Shown here piece after piece: positions 22,905 through 33,775 of a stretch of 64,000 nucleotides of DNA. A program made the translations under genes and the position numbers. This stretch comes from Schizophyllum amplum (taxonomy: Eukaryota > Basidiomycota > Agaricomycetes > Agaricales > Schizophyllaceae). The notes beneath the pieces were generated by a model. That model saw only the letters and a list, made by a program, of their open reading frames with translations, searched no databases and was not told the DNA's origin. Numbering within the stretch: position 1 is the stretch's first letter; every line of letters starts with the position of its first letter. Location of the stretch: contig VDMD01000074.1 of NCBI GenBank assembly GCA_007026445.1, positions 1 to 64,000 of the forward strand. Reading direction: 5' to 3'.

Positions 22905-24140
22905 ATGTCACAATCTATGCCCCCATCCCCACTGCGCCCCGCGCGTTCCAAACCGTTCGACAGCAGGGCCGTTATGATGTCGAAGCCTCTGGACTTCAGA
23001 GCGACTTTGAAGCCGCTTGAGAAGGAGATGGACGAAGGGGACGGTCGAGAAGATGATAGCGACGACGAGCTCGGCTCGGGCTCGGACCGCGATAGCTTCA
23101 CCAGCGTCCCCGCGAGTCCGTCAAGCGCTCCCGCGAGTCCATCAAGCGCTCGCGGCAGTCCATCAAGTCCCCCGGACAGTCTACACGACGAGGCTGGCGG
23201 CGACACCGTTCCAGAGCACCCGTTTGCGCACGCGACCGCGATCGAGGTGCTGCACGACCGAGTGATCGATGTCGAGGAGGAAGTCCGTGCGTATACGGCG
23301 CTGAGACGGGTACGTTTGTTCATGATTTGCAAGAGCAACATAATCTGACTATCCTTGCTTCGCTATATCGTCCCCTTTTTCGCCCATCTGCCCTCGCTCC
23401 TTCAAATTTCCTTGTCCACTCCAGGCCGCCTCCGAAGATGCCATGAGCGCATTGTACTTCGCAAGCGCCGGCTCGAGCAGTGCAAACCCATCAAACACGG
23501 TCCCCGCCCGCATTCGCCGCCGTCGCCCGCGCTCACCGTCCCCCGCACCCACATCCATCGTGCTCGCGGACCATACCGGAGAGGTCAGTGCCGTTTCGCC
23601 ATCCTTCTAGGCTCAGTACTGAATATACCCCCGTCCCCAGAGCGCCGCCTTCGCCCGCGACGTCCACATCCCCGCCTGGGCTTTCGTCGGGGGAACCGGA
23701 CCCGGAGGCTACGTCGTCTACGAGTGCGTCGTCGCCACCCGCGACGGACCCAGATCGGACGTCCGAGGCCCGACTATCCGCGTACACAAGCGGTACTCGG
23801 AGTTCGCTGCGCTCGATGCGGCGCTGAGGCGAGGACTGCCGCCGTCCGCCCGTGCGCATATCCCGCCGCTTCCTCCTGCAAACGCGCTCGCGCGGTTTCG
23901 GCCGAGGTTTCTGGCGCGGCGGCGCGCGCAGCTGGAGGCGTGGCTGATGAGGGTGAGTGTCATGAGATGTTGTGCTCCTTAGTTTCGTGGCTCGCGCTCT
24001 TCTTCTTCATCTCCGTCGTCCTCTTTCATACATTTCCCCAAGCTTCTCAACCGCGAATATCGACTGACACATCCATCCAGGTCCTCCTCCACCCGGACAT
24101 TGGCGGCTCGCGTGCAGTGCGGGAGTGGATGTGCGTATAG
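22905..24140 (+). CDS. PX-domain protein (Ypt35-like)
   Basis: Four exons (22905-23309, 23425-23583, 23641-23952, 24081-24140), 311 aa. PX domains bind phosphoinositides, mostly PI3P, and place proteins on endosomal or vacuolar membranes (family knowledge). The N-terminal 135 residues are low-complexity, Ser/Pro- and acid-rich (repeated ASPSS). Exon 2 adds a basic Pro/Arg stretch (RIRRRRPRSPSP). The PX domain starts at about FARDVHIPAWAFVG and contains the lipid-contact motif HKRYSEF, the proline loop IPPLPPANALARF and the basic helix RFLARRRAQLEAWL. The protein ends with the small exon VLLHPDIGGSRAVREWM, resembling single-PX proteins of the Ypt35 type; that match is from memory. All expected binding residues are present. 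A broken partial copy lies at 28400-28810 on the same strand. Confidence 0.85.
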
Positions 24141-24919
24141 CCTGTGGAAGATGTCTAGCAGATATCCGGCCGCCAGTCCGGCATCTCGTCCTCCTCGACT
24201 TACTCCATCCTTGTCCACTCATCGTCGTCGAAGCGCTCGACGGCCAGCGGCACGCTGGGATCAAGCCAAAATAATGTGGAGAACCGAATAACGACCGGCA
24301 CGAGCCGTCGAAAGCATCCGCGGAAACGGCATCCCGGGGAGAGGATATACGCCTCACGCGCTCCCCGAATGTCTCGACGACCTGCACTGTCCACCGACGT
24401 GACATAGTGTGACCAGTCACTCGGGCTGGAGACGCGCGCTGCATTGAGCTCATTCGCCGCCTGGCTTCGCTTCGATCGGCCGTGGATCGCAAGCGCTTTT
24501 ACCATCTCGATGACCATCGGAACTGGCGGGTGCGGCGATGTCAGTGCTCTCGGCGGCGACACGACGCAGACGCCCAGACTGACGTGCTATGGGCCGAGGG
24601 GGATTACGCTGGTCGCAGTCAGTCTTCATCAGGACGGATGAAGGCGGCGTCCAGTAGTCAATTGCTGGGCGCTAGTGTCGCTTATAATGTATCTTACCTA
24701 CCATAGTATGCATGTCCTCTCGCAAACTGCATCTCGATGATCTTCCTTGCTCTCGCCTCGAATCCATTGAAAGTCAGTCGCATTGAGTCCACTGAAAGTC
24801 CGAGGTCGCATCAGTCCATTGAAAGTCGGTCGCGTGAATTAAATTTACTGCTGGGGTAATATCATAAAATGTCATAACAAGTACATGCGCGAAGGTCCAT
24901 AGTGTACAGTCACGTCTGT
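24141..24919. other. Spacer between PX gene and FunK1 copy 2
   Basis: Convergent intergenic region. Open frames on both strands (such as minus 24007-24492) lack domains and are broken in the related spacer 28810-29950. It contains element R, copy 2. Confidence 0.6.
24440..24880 (-). repeat. Dispersed element R, copy 2
   Basis: On the minus strand it reads caatggattcgaggcgagag, then gactgcgaccagcgtaatcc, gtctgcgtcgtgtcgccgcc and gatggtcatcgagatgg, the same landmark order as at 22505, 29500 and 60000. An extra direct repeat, attgaaagtc, recurs three times at about 24770-24830. Confidence 0.7.
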
Positions 24920-27733
24920 TCAACGTGTCGCGCCCGGGCCTGACCTCAACGCTAGACGCTCGCTGCGACGACTCGGCTCGGTGTTCGTACGACGGAGCCT
25001 ACGACGTTTCGTTCGCGCCTCCTGCGATTGCTCTGCGGCCCCTACATCGGCACCCGCCGCGTCGTGGCCACCTGCACCATTGGCAACGGCGTCATTCGCG
25101 CCCGCGTCGTTGACGCCCGCGCCCGCGCCGTTCGCATTCGTCCCCAGCGCTTCGTCATGGCTGCGCTTGCCGCCGATGCTTCCAACCGAGCCCAGCTTCG
25201 GATCCAGGGACTGCTGCGTCGCGATCGTGCTGTTGTCGGGCTCCGTTGGATCCTCCTGCGCGTCTTTGGCGTTGAGAATGAATTTGCCTTCGATGCGCTG
25301 CCCGGAGGCACACATGTTGTGTACCATGTACCAGATCACAGGCGAGATCGGCCCAATCGGAGTCTTTTTGTAGATCTGCATGAGTGCCCCGCGTATGGCG
25401 TACAGTTGCCGGCCCATGGCTGTCTTCCATGCCGGCGGCAGAAGTTCGAGTTTCCTGGTAAGCACCACACCATATTCCAAAAATTTCGTCCGATCTTGGC
25501 TGTTTGAGAAATAGTAGTGAGGAAATGTCAATGAGTACTGCCGCTCTTGCGCTTTGGGGTCATAGGTCTCCGGGACCTCGAGATCGGTGGTGTGACAGAA
25601 GAGTAACCAGAGCGCGAGCCACCACACTGATTCGAGGTCGTGCACGTCGCGGTATTTCCATGGAGGCGGATCGTCCCTGGCGATTGGGGCAGCGCGATCG
25701 TCGCCGTCCGAGTCGCTCTCGTCACTGAATGCGTCGTAGAGGTTGTCGTACCGATCATCGTCGCTGTCGGCGAGGTGATCGCCGGCAACAACTTCAACAG
25801 CAACGAATCTCGCGGTTCCCTGGAAATGGTAATCAATGGATGTCGAGCACTGTTTGCCAAAGGTTGGCTCACCACTCTCATGCAGTTCGGATCGAGCGCG
25901 GACTGCGACACCACGTGCTCAAGATCTACCAACACGCCCTGGCCGTGTTGCTCCAGAATATTGTTATGGCTGATGTCGCGATAGACTTTCCCTACACTGT
26001 GCATGACGAACAGCGCTGTCACAACAGTCAGCAATTTTCAGTGGAAGGATGAGTGACCGGTGTTCACTGACCATACGCAACGTCTGTGACAATTTCGAAG
26101 ATGCGCTTGGCCTCGACAAAGTTCTTCAATGGCGTCCCCTCTTCCATCACGGAGCGGTGGTGTTCTCGAGCAGATATAGCACCGCGGAGCAGCCCATAGC
26201 GTTGTACCGGATAGACGGTCAGGTGCTCGTTACCAACGACGCCGGTGAGTGTGGGCCCCCCGGTGGTATTGAGCACCGCGCCACTCCAGACTGCATACAT
26301 CTTGCGGTTCGCGGGAATCTTGTAGCCTCTGGCAATCACCTCCTGCGTGTTGTCGACGGTACCAGATTGGTCAATCTTGAGCTTTTCTCCGGCGAGGATC
26401 GTGACAAAGAATTTTGTCCGTTCGTCCGGCGTCAGAGAGGGTCGAGGGTCAATCGGTTTGGGCGAGTCGTAGTTCCTCAGGTGTCTGCGCTTTGCGGGAG
26501 GCGGATTGCACTGTTCCTTCCAGTCGAAAGCGCGAATGGCCGTCATAAGTTCGCAGTATATGTCGACCTCGAGCGTGGAGCCCGCCTCCGGCCAGCAGTC
26601 CTTGATAGCATAAAAACGCTGCTTAGATTCGCCTTCCTTGTATGCGCGCCATACCCTGGTGCAGCGTCCAAACCCGTGGTCGGTGCCCTGGTCGGCAATG
26701 CTGCCAACCGTGATGTAGGCGACGCCGGACACCAAGATGCGATAGTAGCGCTTCCGCTTGAGCTTTCCGGTCGTTGCCGTCGATCGCGGAGACCATGACC
26801 AGCGTAGTTCAATAGTCGGGTCATATCCAAGATCGACAAGTGCTGCAAAAATGAGGCGAGAATAGACGTCGATGATGATACTGGCATCCTGTGTGGTTGC
26901 ATTCATCATAGGCCTCGATAATACCAAAGGAAAAAACGCTTACGATATTTAGGTGAAAGGCCGCACTGACTACGACCACACTGCGATCACAGTGCCACAG
27001 GCGGACCTCTGTGTCGGAATACGACATAGCGAGGACGTTACGACGGCGAGCATCGATGCGCATAGTGTGATTCATGTTCCACAAGACATTCTGCGACGTC
27101 TGACGACTGATGAGCTTGAGCTGATAACGAAATGGGTCGACGTACATTGAGAACGGCTTCCATGGCTTCCTCGTCAAGCTTCCCTTTTGTTACGTTCCGG
27201 CAATTGTACTCTTCTGTACAAACGCAGCTATCCCAGTCGAACATTCCGCCGTGCTCCGCCAGAAGGCGATGCACGCCGTCAGGCATAGTCGGGTTCAATT
27301 TCTCGCTCTTCAGTGTCCGACTGCCGTTGGTCTCGAGCTTTGTCGTCCGTTTAAGATTGGGATTGACTTCGAGAGCGCATATGGCGATTTGTAGCGAGAT
27401 GTCAGCCAGGTCGCCGAAGATCTCCTTCTCGCATCCGGTTCGGGTGGCAGGCGTGTTCACGTAGTCGGTCCAACACGTTTGTCCTGTCTTGTCGGTGATG
27501 AGAGGTGCGTGCTTGACAAAGCATTCTTTCGCGCGTAGCTTCTTGGCCAGTATCTGATCAGCGGTGAAGGTCTTCTCGAACGGTCGCCACTTCTGGTGCA
27601 GTTTCTTGAATACGGTGTTGAGTTCTTGTTCGGTGAGCGTCGGTGGTGGCATGAAGTGCTTGAGGAAATCGTCGAGAGGAATCTCGGGTACGGAGCCTAT
27701 GTCTTTGCTGATCGTGTCGCGAACGACGACCAT
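24920..27733 (-). CDS. FunK1 kinase, copy 2, start codon and TATA lost
   Basis: Five exons mirroring copies 1 and 3: 27733-27146, 27099-26944, 26888-26072, 26015-25873, 25819-24920. The catalytic loop is KVYRDISHNNIL, then VLVDLEHVV, GTARFVAVEV and DVHDLESVWWLALWLLF; the tail ends TKRRRLRR. All exons are open and splice sites are intact, so the body could be functional (867 aa from ATG 27733). However, relative to copies 1 and 3 the region with the start ATG and the first about 25 codons is deleted and rearranged, the frame runs into non-ATG sequence, and the TATAAAA element has become an A/T run (27827-27838). Either translation begins at the internal methionine before VVVRDTISKD, or the copy is silent. 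The acidic linker (SDDDRYDNLYDAFSDESDSD) differs strongly from the other copies. Confidence 0.75.
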
Positions 27734-28135
27734 CTCGCCTGCTGACGCCGGGTCGCCCACCTGCCAGGAACCCGAAGATGACAGAAGCAGGTAGCGGCGA
27801 CTTACTAGAAAGGAGAGGCTTTTTTATTTTCGGAGAGTGGCCCGTCCGCTGGCTTTGATGATCGTGCGTTACACGTGTATGCGGCAAACCTGCCCATTGT
27901 CCGCCCGAAAATGACCAGTGATGACATGCCAAGATAGAACGCACCTTCGGCTACGCAGGCCGCATAATGCAGGTATAAGTCATCGTGACAGCTCAAAGTT
28001 CTCGTGGGAGCAAACGGAACCGCCTGCAAATAGGCTTGCTGAGGAGGAGGGCAAGTTGAACACTCATGTCCAACTTCGGTGCCGTCGGAGCTGTCGGACC
28101 GAGTCGGCATTGCCCGGTCTTGCACTGGTTCGCCG
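27734..28135. other. Decayed FunK1 copy 2 promoter
   Basis: Homologous, inverted, to the promoters of copies 1 and 3 (the same spacing of cggacgggccactc-like and gtcaagtct-like stretches), but with TATA loss and indels. At about 28130 the similarity to kinase promoters stops and similarity to an NmrA-like gene begins. Confidence 0.6.
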
Positions 28136-28810
28136 GCATTGAGGCTTGCGCCTTCTGCTCGCGATCGTTCCTCGAGAACATTTGCCGATGGTAGGTTTCG
28201 TGCACCTTTCCATAGCTTCCGACTATTCAACTACCTGATTTTATATGTCCATCTCCGACTTTGCACGCCCTTCTCCACTGTCCTCACTTGGTCCTCACCT
28301 CTCATTTTCTTCCAACTTATACCCCATCCACTCGACCTCACCACCGATTTACTGCAGCACGTTCGGCTGTCCGTCCGTCAAGACCGAGACCGGGTATGAC
28401 CTCGTTCCATGCGAGCACCACAGCACCTCCGTCATTTTCGTCGCTACGCGCGTTGGACCCAGATCGGACGTCCGAGGCCCGACGAATCGCGTAGTAGTAC
28501 ACGAGCGGTACTCTGCAATCGATTCAACGCTGAGGCGAGGACTGCCGCCGTCTGTTCATGTCCATATTTCGCCACTTCTTCCTGCCAACGCGCTCGCGAG
28601 GTTACTGGCGCAGCGGCGCGCACAGCTGGTTAATGCGGGTGAGTGTCGATAGACGTCGTGCGCCTTGGCCACGTGGCTCGCGCTCTCCTTTCTTTGTCTC
28701 CTTCATACATTTCCCGAAGCATTTTATCTGAGAATATTGACTGACACATGCATTCAGGTTCTCCTCCACCCGGACATCGGCGGCTCGCGTGCAGTGCGGG
28801 AATGAATGTG
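28136..28810 (+). pseudogene. Chimeric pseudogene: NmrA-like piece fused to PX piece
   Basis: Part 1 (about 28136-28430) matches the minus-strand NmrA-like gene at 62181-63792: cgatcgttcctcgagaacat, a degraded intron of similar composition, then ttcggctgtccgt and tcaagaccgagaccgggtat, corresponding to the end of exon 5, the intron and the start of exon 6. Part 2 (about 28443-28806) matches exons 3-4 of the PX gene at 22905: GPRSDVRGPT, then in-frame TAG TAG, a surviving RRGLPPS, an internal deletion, the intron and the HPDIGGSRAVRE exon ending in a stop. The fused frames are broken in several places. It records a duplication that once placed an NmrA-like gene upstream of a PX gene. Confidence 0.72.
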
Positions 28811-29959
28811 TGTATAGCCTGTGGAAGATGAGCGGCAAGCACCCCACCGTCGCCCTGGCATGCCGTTCTCGGCCTGCTCATCTCGCCCTTGCCGCCTTAC
28901 CCACTTTGTCTACTCGCGCTCGACGACCCGAGGTACGGCATTGTGACCAAAACTCTTGGGGAGAAGACTCAATACCGAGCGGTATGAGCCATCATGCCAT
29001 CCGCGAGAACGGCTCAGCACGCCGAGCAGGCTATACGCTTCACGCACCTCTCATACCTGCGTTTTGACCGCGTCGTCCGGCAGGACCCCCGGCAATGCGC
29101 AGAGAGGTCCGATCCAAAAAGCGGTCTTTTCCGCCAATTTCGTCGCACGTAATTTTGGTCTTTTGATGTCTTTCCGTGGCATTGGGATCTAACATGCTGC
29201 TGAAAACCATGATTTTCGTCGCACCTAGGATCGGAGCTCACTGGAGGCGGACCTCAGGTGAAGCTGCACTGAGTCATCTCGTCTGCTGAGGCGGACAGGA
29301 AGCGGCCTTTGTGGGCGTTTGGGGGGTCTTCCATGGCGGGCCCCCCGAATTTGCTGCTGGTTCGTCGCACCACAGATCGTACGTGGCTTACAGCTACCTT
29401 CGAACGTCGCACACAGGATCAGACATGCGTCACATATGAGTGCTGAATCGTCGCGTTGGGATCGAACGTCGACGGTTTTTGACGGTAGAAATCTGTCACG
29501 CGGGCTGCGCTGCCCATCCGCCGCCTGCCCGCGCTTCGATCGGCCGTGGAAGGTGTCGCGAGCTCCATTATCATCTCGATTACCATCGGAACTGGCGTCT
29601 GTGGCGATGCCAATGCTTTCGGCGGCGATGTGATGCGGCAGAGGCCCAGACTGACGTGCTAGTATGGGCCATGGGGGATTACGCTGGTTGCAGTCAGTCT
29701 TCATCAGGACGGATGAAAAGGGCGACAGTAGTCAATGTACAGGCGCGAGTGTTGATATGTATCCTATTTACAAAAGTAAACATACGCTCTCACAATCTGC
29801 ACCTCGATCATCTTCCTTTCTCTCGCCTCGAATCCATCTAAAGTTGTGCGCATGAGTCCATTGAAAGTCGGTCGCGTGAATAAAGCAAGTTTACTGCTGG
29901 GGTGTCATATGTCATAACAAGTACATGCACGAAGTTCCATAGTGTACAGTCACTGCCAA
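28811..29959. other. Spacer between chimeric pseudogene and FunK1 copy 3
   Basis: Related to 24141-24919 over much of its length (for example tgtgtatagcctgtggaagatg after the PX end in both), but with insertions and deletions. No gene; contains element R, copy 3. Confidence 0.6.
29500..29930 (-). repeat. Dispersed element R, copy 3
   Basis: Minus-strand landmarks gatggattcgaggcgagag, gactgcaaccagcgtaatcc, gcctctgccgcatcacatcgc, gatggtaatcgagatg occur in the same order as in copies 1, 2 and 4. Confidence 0.68.
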
Positions 29960-32854
29960 TCAACGTGTTGCGCCCGGGCCTGACCTCGACGCTAGACGCT
30001 CGCTGCGACGACTCGGCTCGGTGTTCGTACGACGGAGCCTACGACGTTTTGTTCGCGCCTCCTGCGATTGCTCTGTGGCCCCTACATCGGCACCCGCCGC
30101 GTCGTGGCCACCTGCACCATTGGCAACGGCGTCATTCGCGCCCGCGTCGTTGACGCCCGCGCCTGCGTCGTTCGCATTCGTCCCAAGCGCTTCATCATGG
30201 CTGCGCTTGCCGCCGATGCTTCCAACCGTCGAGCCCAGCGTCGGATCCATGGACTGCTGCGTCGCGATCGTGCTGTCGGCGGGCTCCGTTGGCTCCTCCT
30301 GCGCGTCTTTGGCGTTGAGAATGAATTTGCCTTCGATGCGCTGCCCGGAGGCACACATGTTGTGTACCATGTACCAGATCACAGGCGAGATCGGTCCGAC
30401 AGGGGTGTTTTTGTAGATCTCCGTCAGCCCCATGCGTATTGCCTCGAGGTGTGCACCCATGACTTTCGTCCACGCCGGCGGTAGAAGTTCGAGTTTCTTT
30501 GCGAGCACCACGCCATGCTCCAAGAACCCCGTCCGATCTTTACTGTTTGAGAAGTAGTAGTGAGGGAATGTCTTCGAGTACTGGTCTTCTTGCGCTTTAG
30601 CATCGTAGGTGTTCGGAACCGGTTGATCGGTCTTGTGACGGAAGAGTAGCCAGAGAGCCAGCCACCACACCGATTCGAGGTCGTGCACATCGCGGTAAGT
30701 CCAAGGCGGAAGGTTTTTGTGGGGAACTGGAGGAGGAGGAGGAGCAGCATCCTCGTCGTCCGAGGAGGCGTCATCTGGATCGGGGACGCTCATCCAGCTC
30801 TTTTTCACGGGATCGACTGGCATGTGCTCGCGGTCAACTACCTCGACAGCAGCGAAGTCTGCGGTTCCCTGAAAAGGAGATCAATACATACTGGAGAGAA
30901 GCTGCGAAGTAGCTCACTGTTCTCATGCAAGTCTTATCCGAGGCGGATTGCAAAACCACGTATTCCAGATCTGCCAATACGCCCTGGCCAAGATGCTCCA
31001 GAACATTTTTGAAGCTGATGTCGCGATGCACTCTCTCTACACAGTGCAAGATGAATAGCGCTGGAATCATGGTCAGGAAATCACGGTGTGAGGATGAGTC
31101 AGCGGTGATCACTCACCATACGCAACGTCTGTAACGATTTCGAAAATCCGCTTCACGTCAAAGTCCTTCAAGTTCAACGGCTTCCCCTCCTCCATCACAG
31201 AGCGGTGGTGCTCTCGAGCGATTATGGGACCGCGGAGCCGCCCGGTTTCTGGTATCGAGTAAGTGGTGACGTGCTCGTTACCGACGACGCCAATGTGTAC
31301 AGAGCCCTGGGTGGTGCTGAGCACGGCGGCGTCATTCCAGACCGCGTACATCTTGCGATCCGCGGGAATCTCGTAGCCTCTGGCGATCACATCCCGCGTG
31401 TTGTCGACGGTCTTGTCGACTTTGACTTTTTCTCCGGCAAGGATCTTGACGAAGAACTTGGTGCGGTCTTCCGTCGTCAGGGTAGGACGAGGATCGATGG
31501 GCTTGGGCGAGTCGTATTTCTCCAGGTGCTTGCGCTTCTTGGGAGGTTCATTGCACCGCTCCGTCCACTTGAAGGCTCGGATAGCCGCCATGAGATCGGT
31601 GTAAATCTCGAACTCGGGCGTCGAGCCGGCCTCCATCCAGCTATCCTTGATGGCATAGGAACGCTTCTCGAGATCTTTCTCCTTGTAGGCGCGCCATACC
31701 CTCGTGCAGCGTCCAAATCCGTTCTCCGAAGCCTGGTTGGCAATGATGCCGGTCGTGATGTAGGCGGTGTCACACACTGTGATGCGGTAGTAGCGCTGGC
31801 GATAGAGCAGTGGAGCCGTCGGCGACAGTGGCAGAGACCAGCACAGCTGGATAGTCGGGTCATAACCGAGATCGACCAGCGCGGCGAAAGCGAGGCGTGA
31901 GTAAACGTCGATGATGGTACGGGCATTCTGTATAGCTCTATCAGCGACCCAGATCAGTAAGTAAGCGGCAGGATGCTTACTTTGTTCAAGTGAAAGGGTG
32001 CGCTGACCACCACAACACTGCGATTGAATTGCCACAGCCGAACCTCCGTATCGGCGTGAGACATGCCAAGGACATAACGGCGGCGACAATCGGTGCGCAT
32101 GGTGTGATGCATATTCCATATGATCTTCTTCGAGTTCTGGGGTTCGGTCAGCCAGGTCCCAAAGCGAAATAAGCAGTGGACATACGTCGATAACGCCCCT
32201 CAATGCGTCCTTGTCGTACTTTGCCGGGTCCACGTTCTTGAGCTTGTACTCGTCTGTGCACGCGCAGCTATCCCAGTTGAACATTCCGCCGTGCTCGGTC
32301 AGAAGGCGATGCACGCCGTCCGGCATAGACGAGTTCAATTTCTCGCTATTGAGCGACCGACTGCCGTTGGGCTCGAGCTTTGTCGTCCGTTTAAGGTTGG
32401 GATTGACTTCAAGAGCGCATGCGACGATTTGTAAAGAGATGTCAGCCAGGTCGCCGAAGATCGCCTTCTCGCCCCCGGTTCGCCTGGCAGGCGTGTTCAC
32501 GTAGTCGGTCCAACACGTTTGCCCTTTCTTGTCGGTCATGAGAGGTGCGTGCTTCGCAGAACATTCTTTCGCGCGTGTCTTCTTCGCCAGTATGTGATCA
32601 GCGGTGAAGGTCTTCTCGAACGGTCGCCACTTCCGGTGCAGTTTCTTGAATACGGTGTTGAGTTCTTGCTCGGTGAGCGTCGGTGGTGGCATGAAGTGCT
32701 TGAGGAAATCGGCGAGAGGAATCTCGGGTACCGAGCCTATGTCTTTGCTGACCGCGTCGCGAACGACGACCATCTCGCCTGTCTGATAGCTGGGTTCGAC
32801 GCTGACGCCGGGTCGCCTGACTATCGGGAGCCCGGCTTGAGGTCGGTCAGCCAT
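29960..32854 (-). CDS. FunK1 fungal-type protein kinase, copy 3
   Basis: Five exons (32854-32186, 32136-31981, 31927-31117, 31060-30918, 30868-29960), 895 aa. The leader MADRPQAGLPIVRRPG is as in copy 1. The catalytic loop is ERVHRDISFKNVLEHLG, keeping the canonical His of HRDIS that copies 1 and 2 have replaced by Tyr, followed by VLADLEYVV, GTADFAAVEV and DVHDLESVWWLALWLLF. Because introns 1 and 2 happen to lack in-frame stops, the region reads as one long frame; I still splice them, since the intron positions match the other copies and the retained stretches are not conserved. Exon 2 (about residues 224-275) is the most divergent part. ATG 32854 has the same gccaccatgg context and a TATA box 54 bases upstream. 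The substrate is unknown. Confidence 0.88.
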
Positions 32855-32907
32855 GGTGGCGGGAGATGACAGAAGCAGAGGACGGCAACTTACAACAAAG
32901 GAGAGGC

Positions 32908-32914
32908 TTTTATA
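32908..32914 (-). promoter_or_regulatory. TATA box of FunK1 copy 3
   Basis: TATAAAA on the minus strand, 54 bases upstream of ATG 32854, identical in spacing to the copy 1 promoter. A CACGTG core lies about 40 bases further upstream. Confidence 0.7.
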
Positions 32915-33388
32915 ATTCCGCAGAGTGGCCCGTCCGCTGGCCTTGATGATCGTGTATTGCACGTGTGTACAAAACCTGCCCATTGTTCGCCTGAAAATGA
33001 CTGATGGCGCGCCAAAATAGAACGCACCTCGGCTACGCAGGCCGCGTAATGCAAGTCAAAGTCGTCGTGACAGCTCAAAGTTCTAGTGGGAGCAAACGAA
33101 GCCGCCTGCAAACAGACGTGTCGAGGGAGGAGGGCAAGTTGAACACTCAAGTCTAAGCGGCAAAGCCGTGCCTCCATGCCGTCGGAGCTTGCCGAGTCGG
33201 CATTTCGCCGAGCCCAACACGTGCTAATGAATCAAGTTTGGTTATCATTCTTCGCAGCGAGCAGTCAAATGGACTCTGAACCATGGACACTCCGAGCGCG
33301 CGCCACAGTCATCGTCTGAGAGCTATTGACCTTATCTGATGTATGAGACTGACTTTCTGTCTGAACTGCGACGAGGCAAAATCTAAGT

Positions 33389-33672
33389 ACAACAGGAAGA
33401 GCGCCTGCTCAAGCTTTTTCCTCGAAGCTATGGCGGCCGGATTGGTCTGTATGTATACATCCTCTGTAACTCATGTTGTGCAGCCGCGTATAGAACCCAT
33501 GACCATGGCGCAGTCCATGTACCATCGAATTCACCTTTCCTCTCTTGATCATTTCCACGTTCCAAGCGACGTAGCGTAGCGAACAAATGCCAGCAGTATG
33601 ACTACATACGACCCGACATACGTCACCAACCGGCATGGGATATAACTGCCAATGCAAAAGGGCCCCTGTTGT
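33389..33672. mobile_element. Possible MITE-like insertion in arm B spacer
   Basis: Arm A is contiguous here, while arm B has about 300 extra bases. The extra piece is bounded near its ends by acaacagg (33389-33396) and its inverse cctgttgt (33665-33672). It has no coding capacity. No clear target-site duplication is visible, so the identification as a mobile element is tentative. Confidence 0.35.
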
Positions 33673-33775
33673 GGCTTATGGTACAATGCAACGTATATTC
33701 GCACTCATGTCCTAGCTCACTGCATTCAGCGCACGCGTCCATGAATCTGCCCAGCGTCAACACCGAGGCTTAAGA

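Noticed and set aside
31109..32983. Single 624-codon frame reading through FunK1 copy 3 introns
   Set aside because: Two introns lack in-frame stops by chance; their positions and borders match spliced introns in copies 1 and 2, and the read-through peptides are not conserved.
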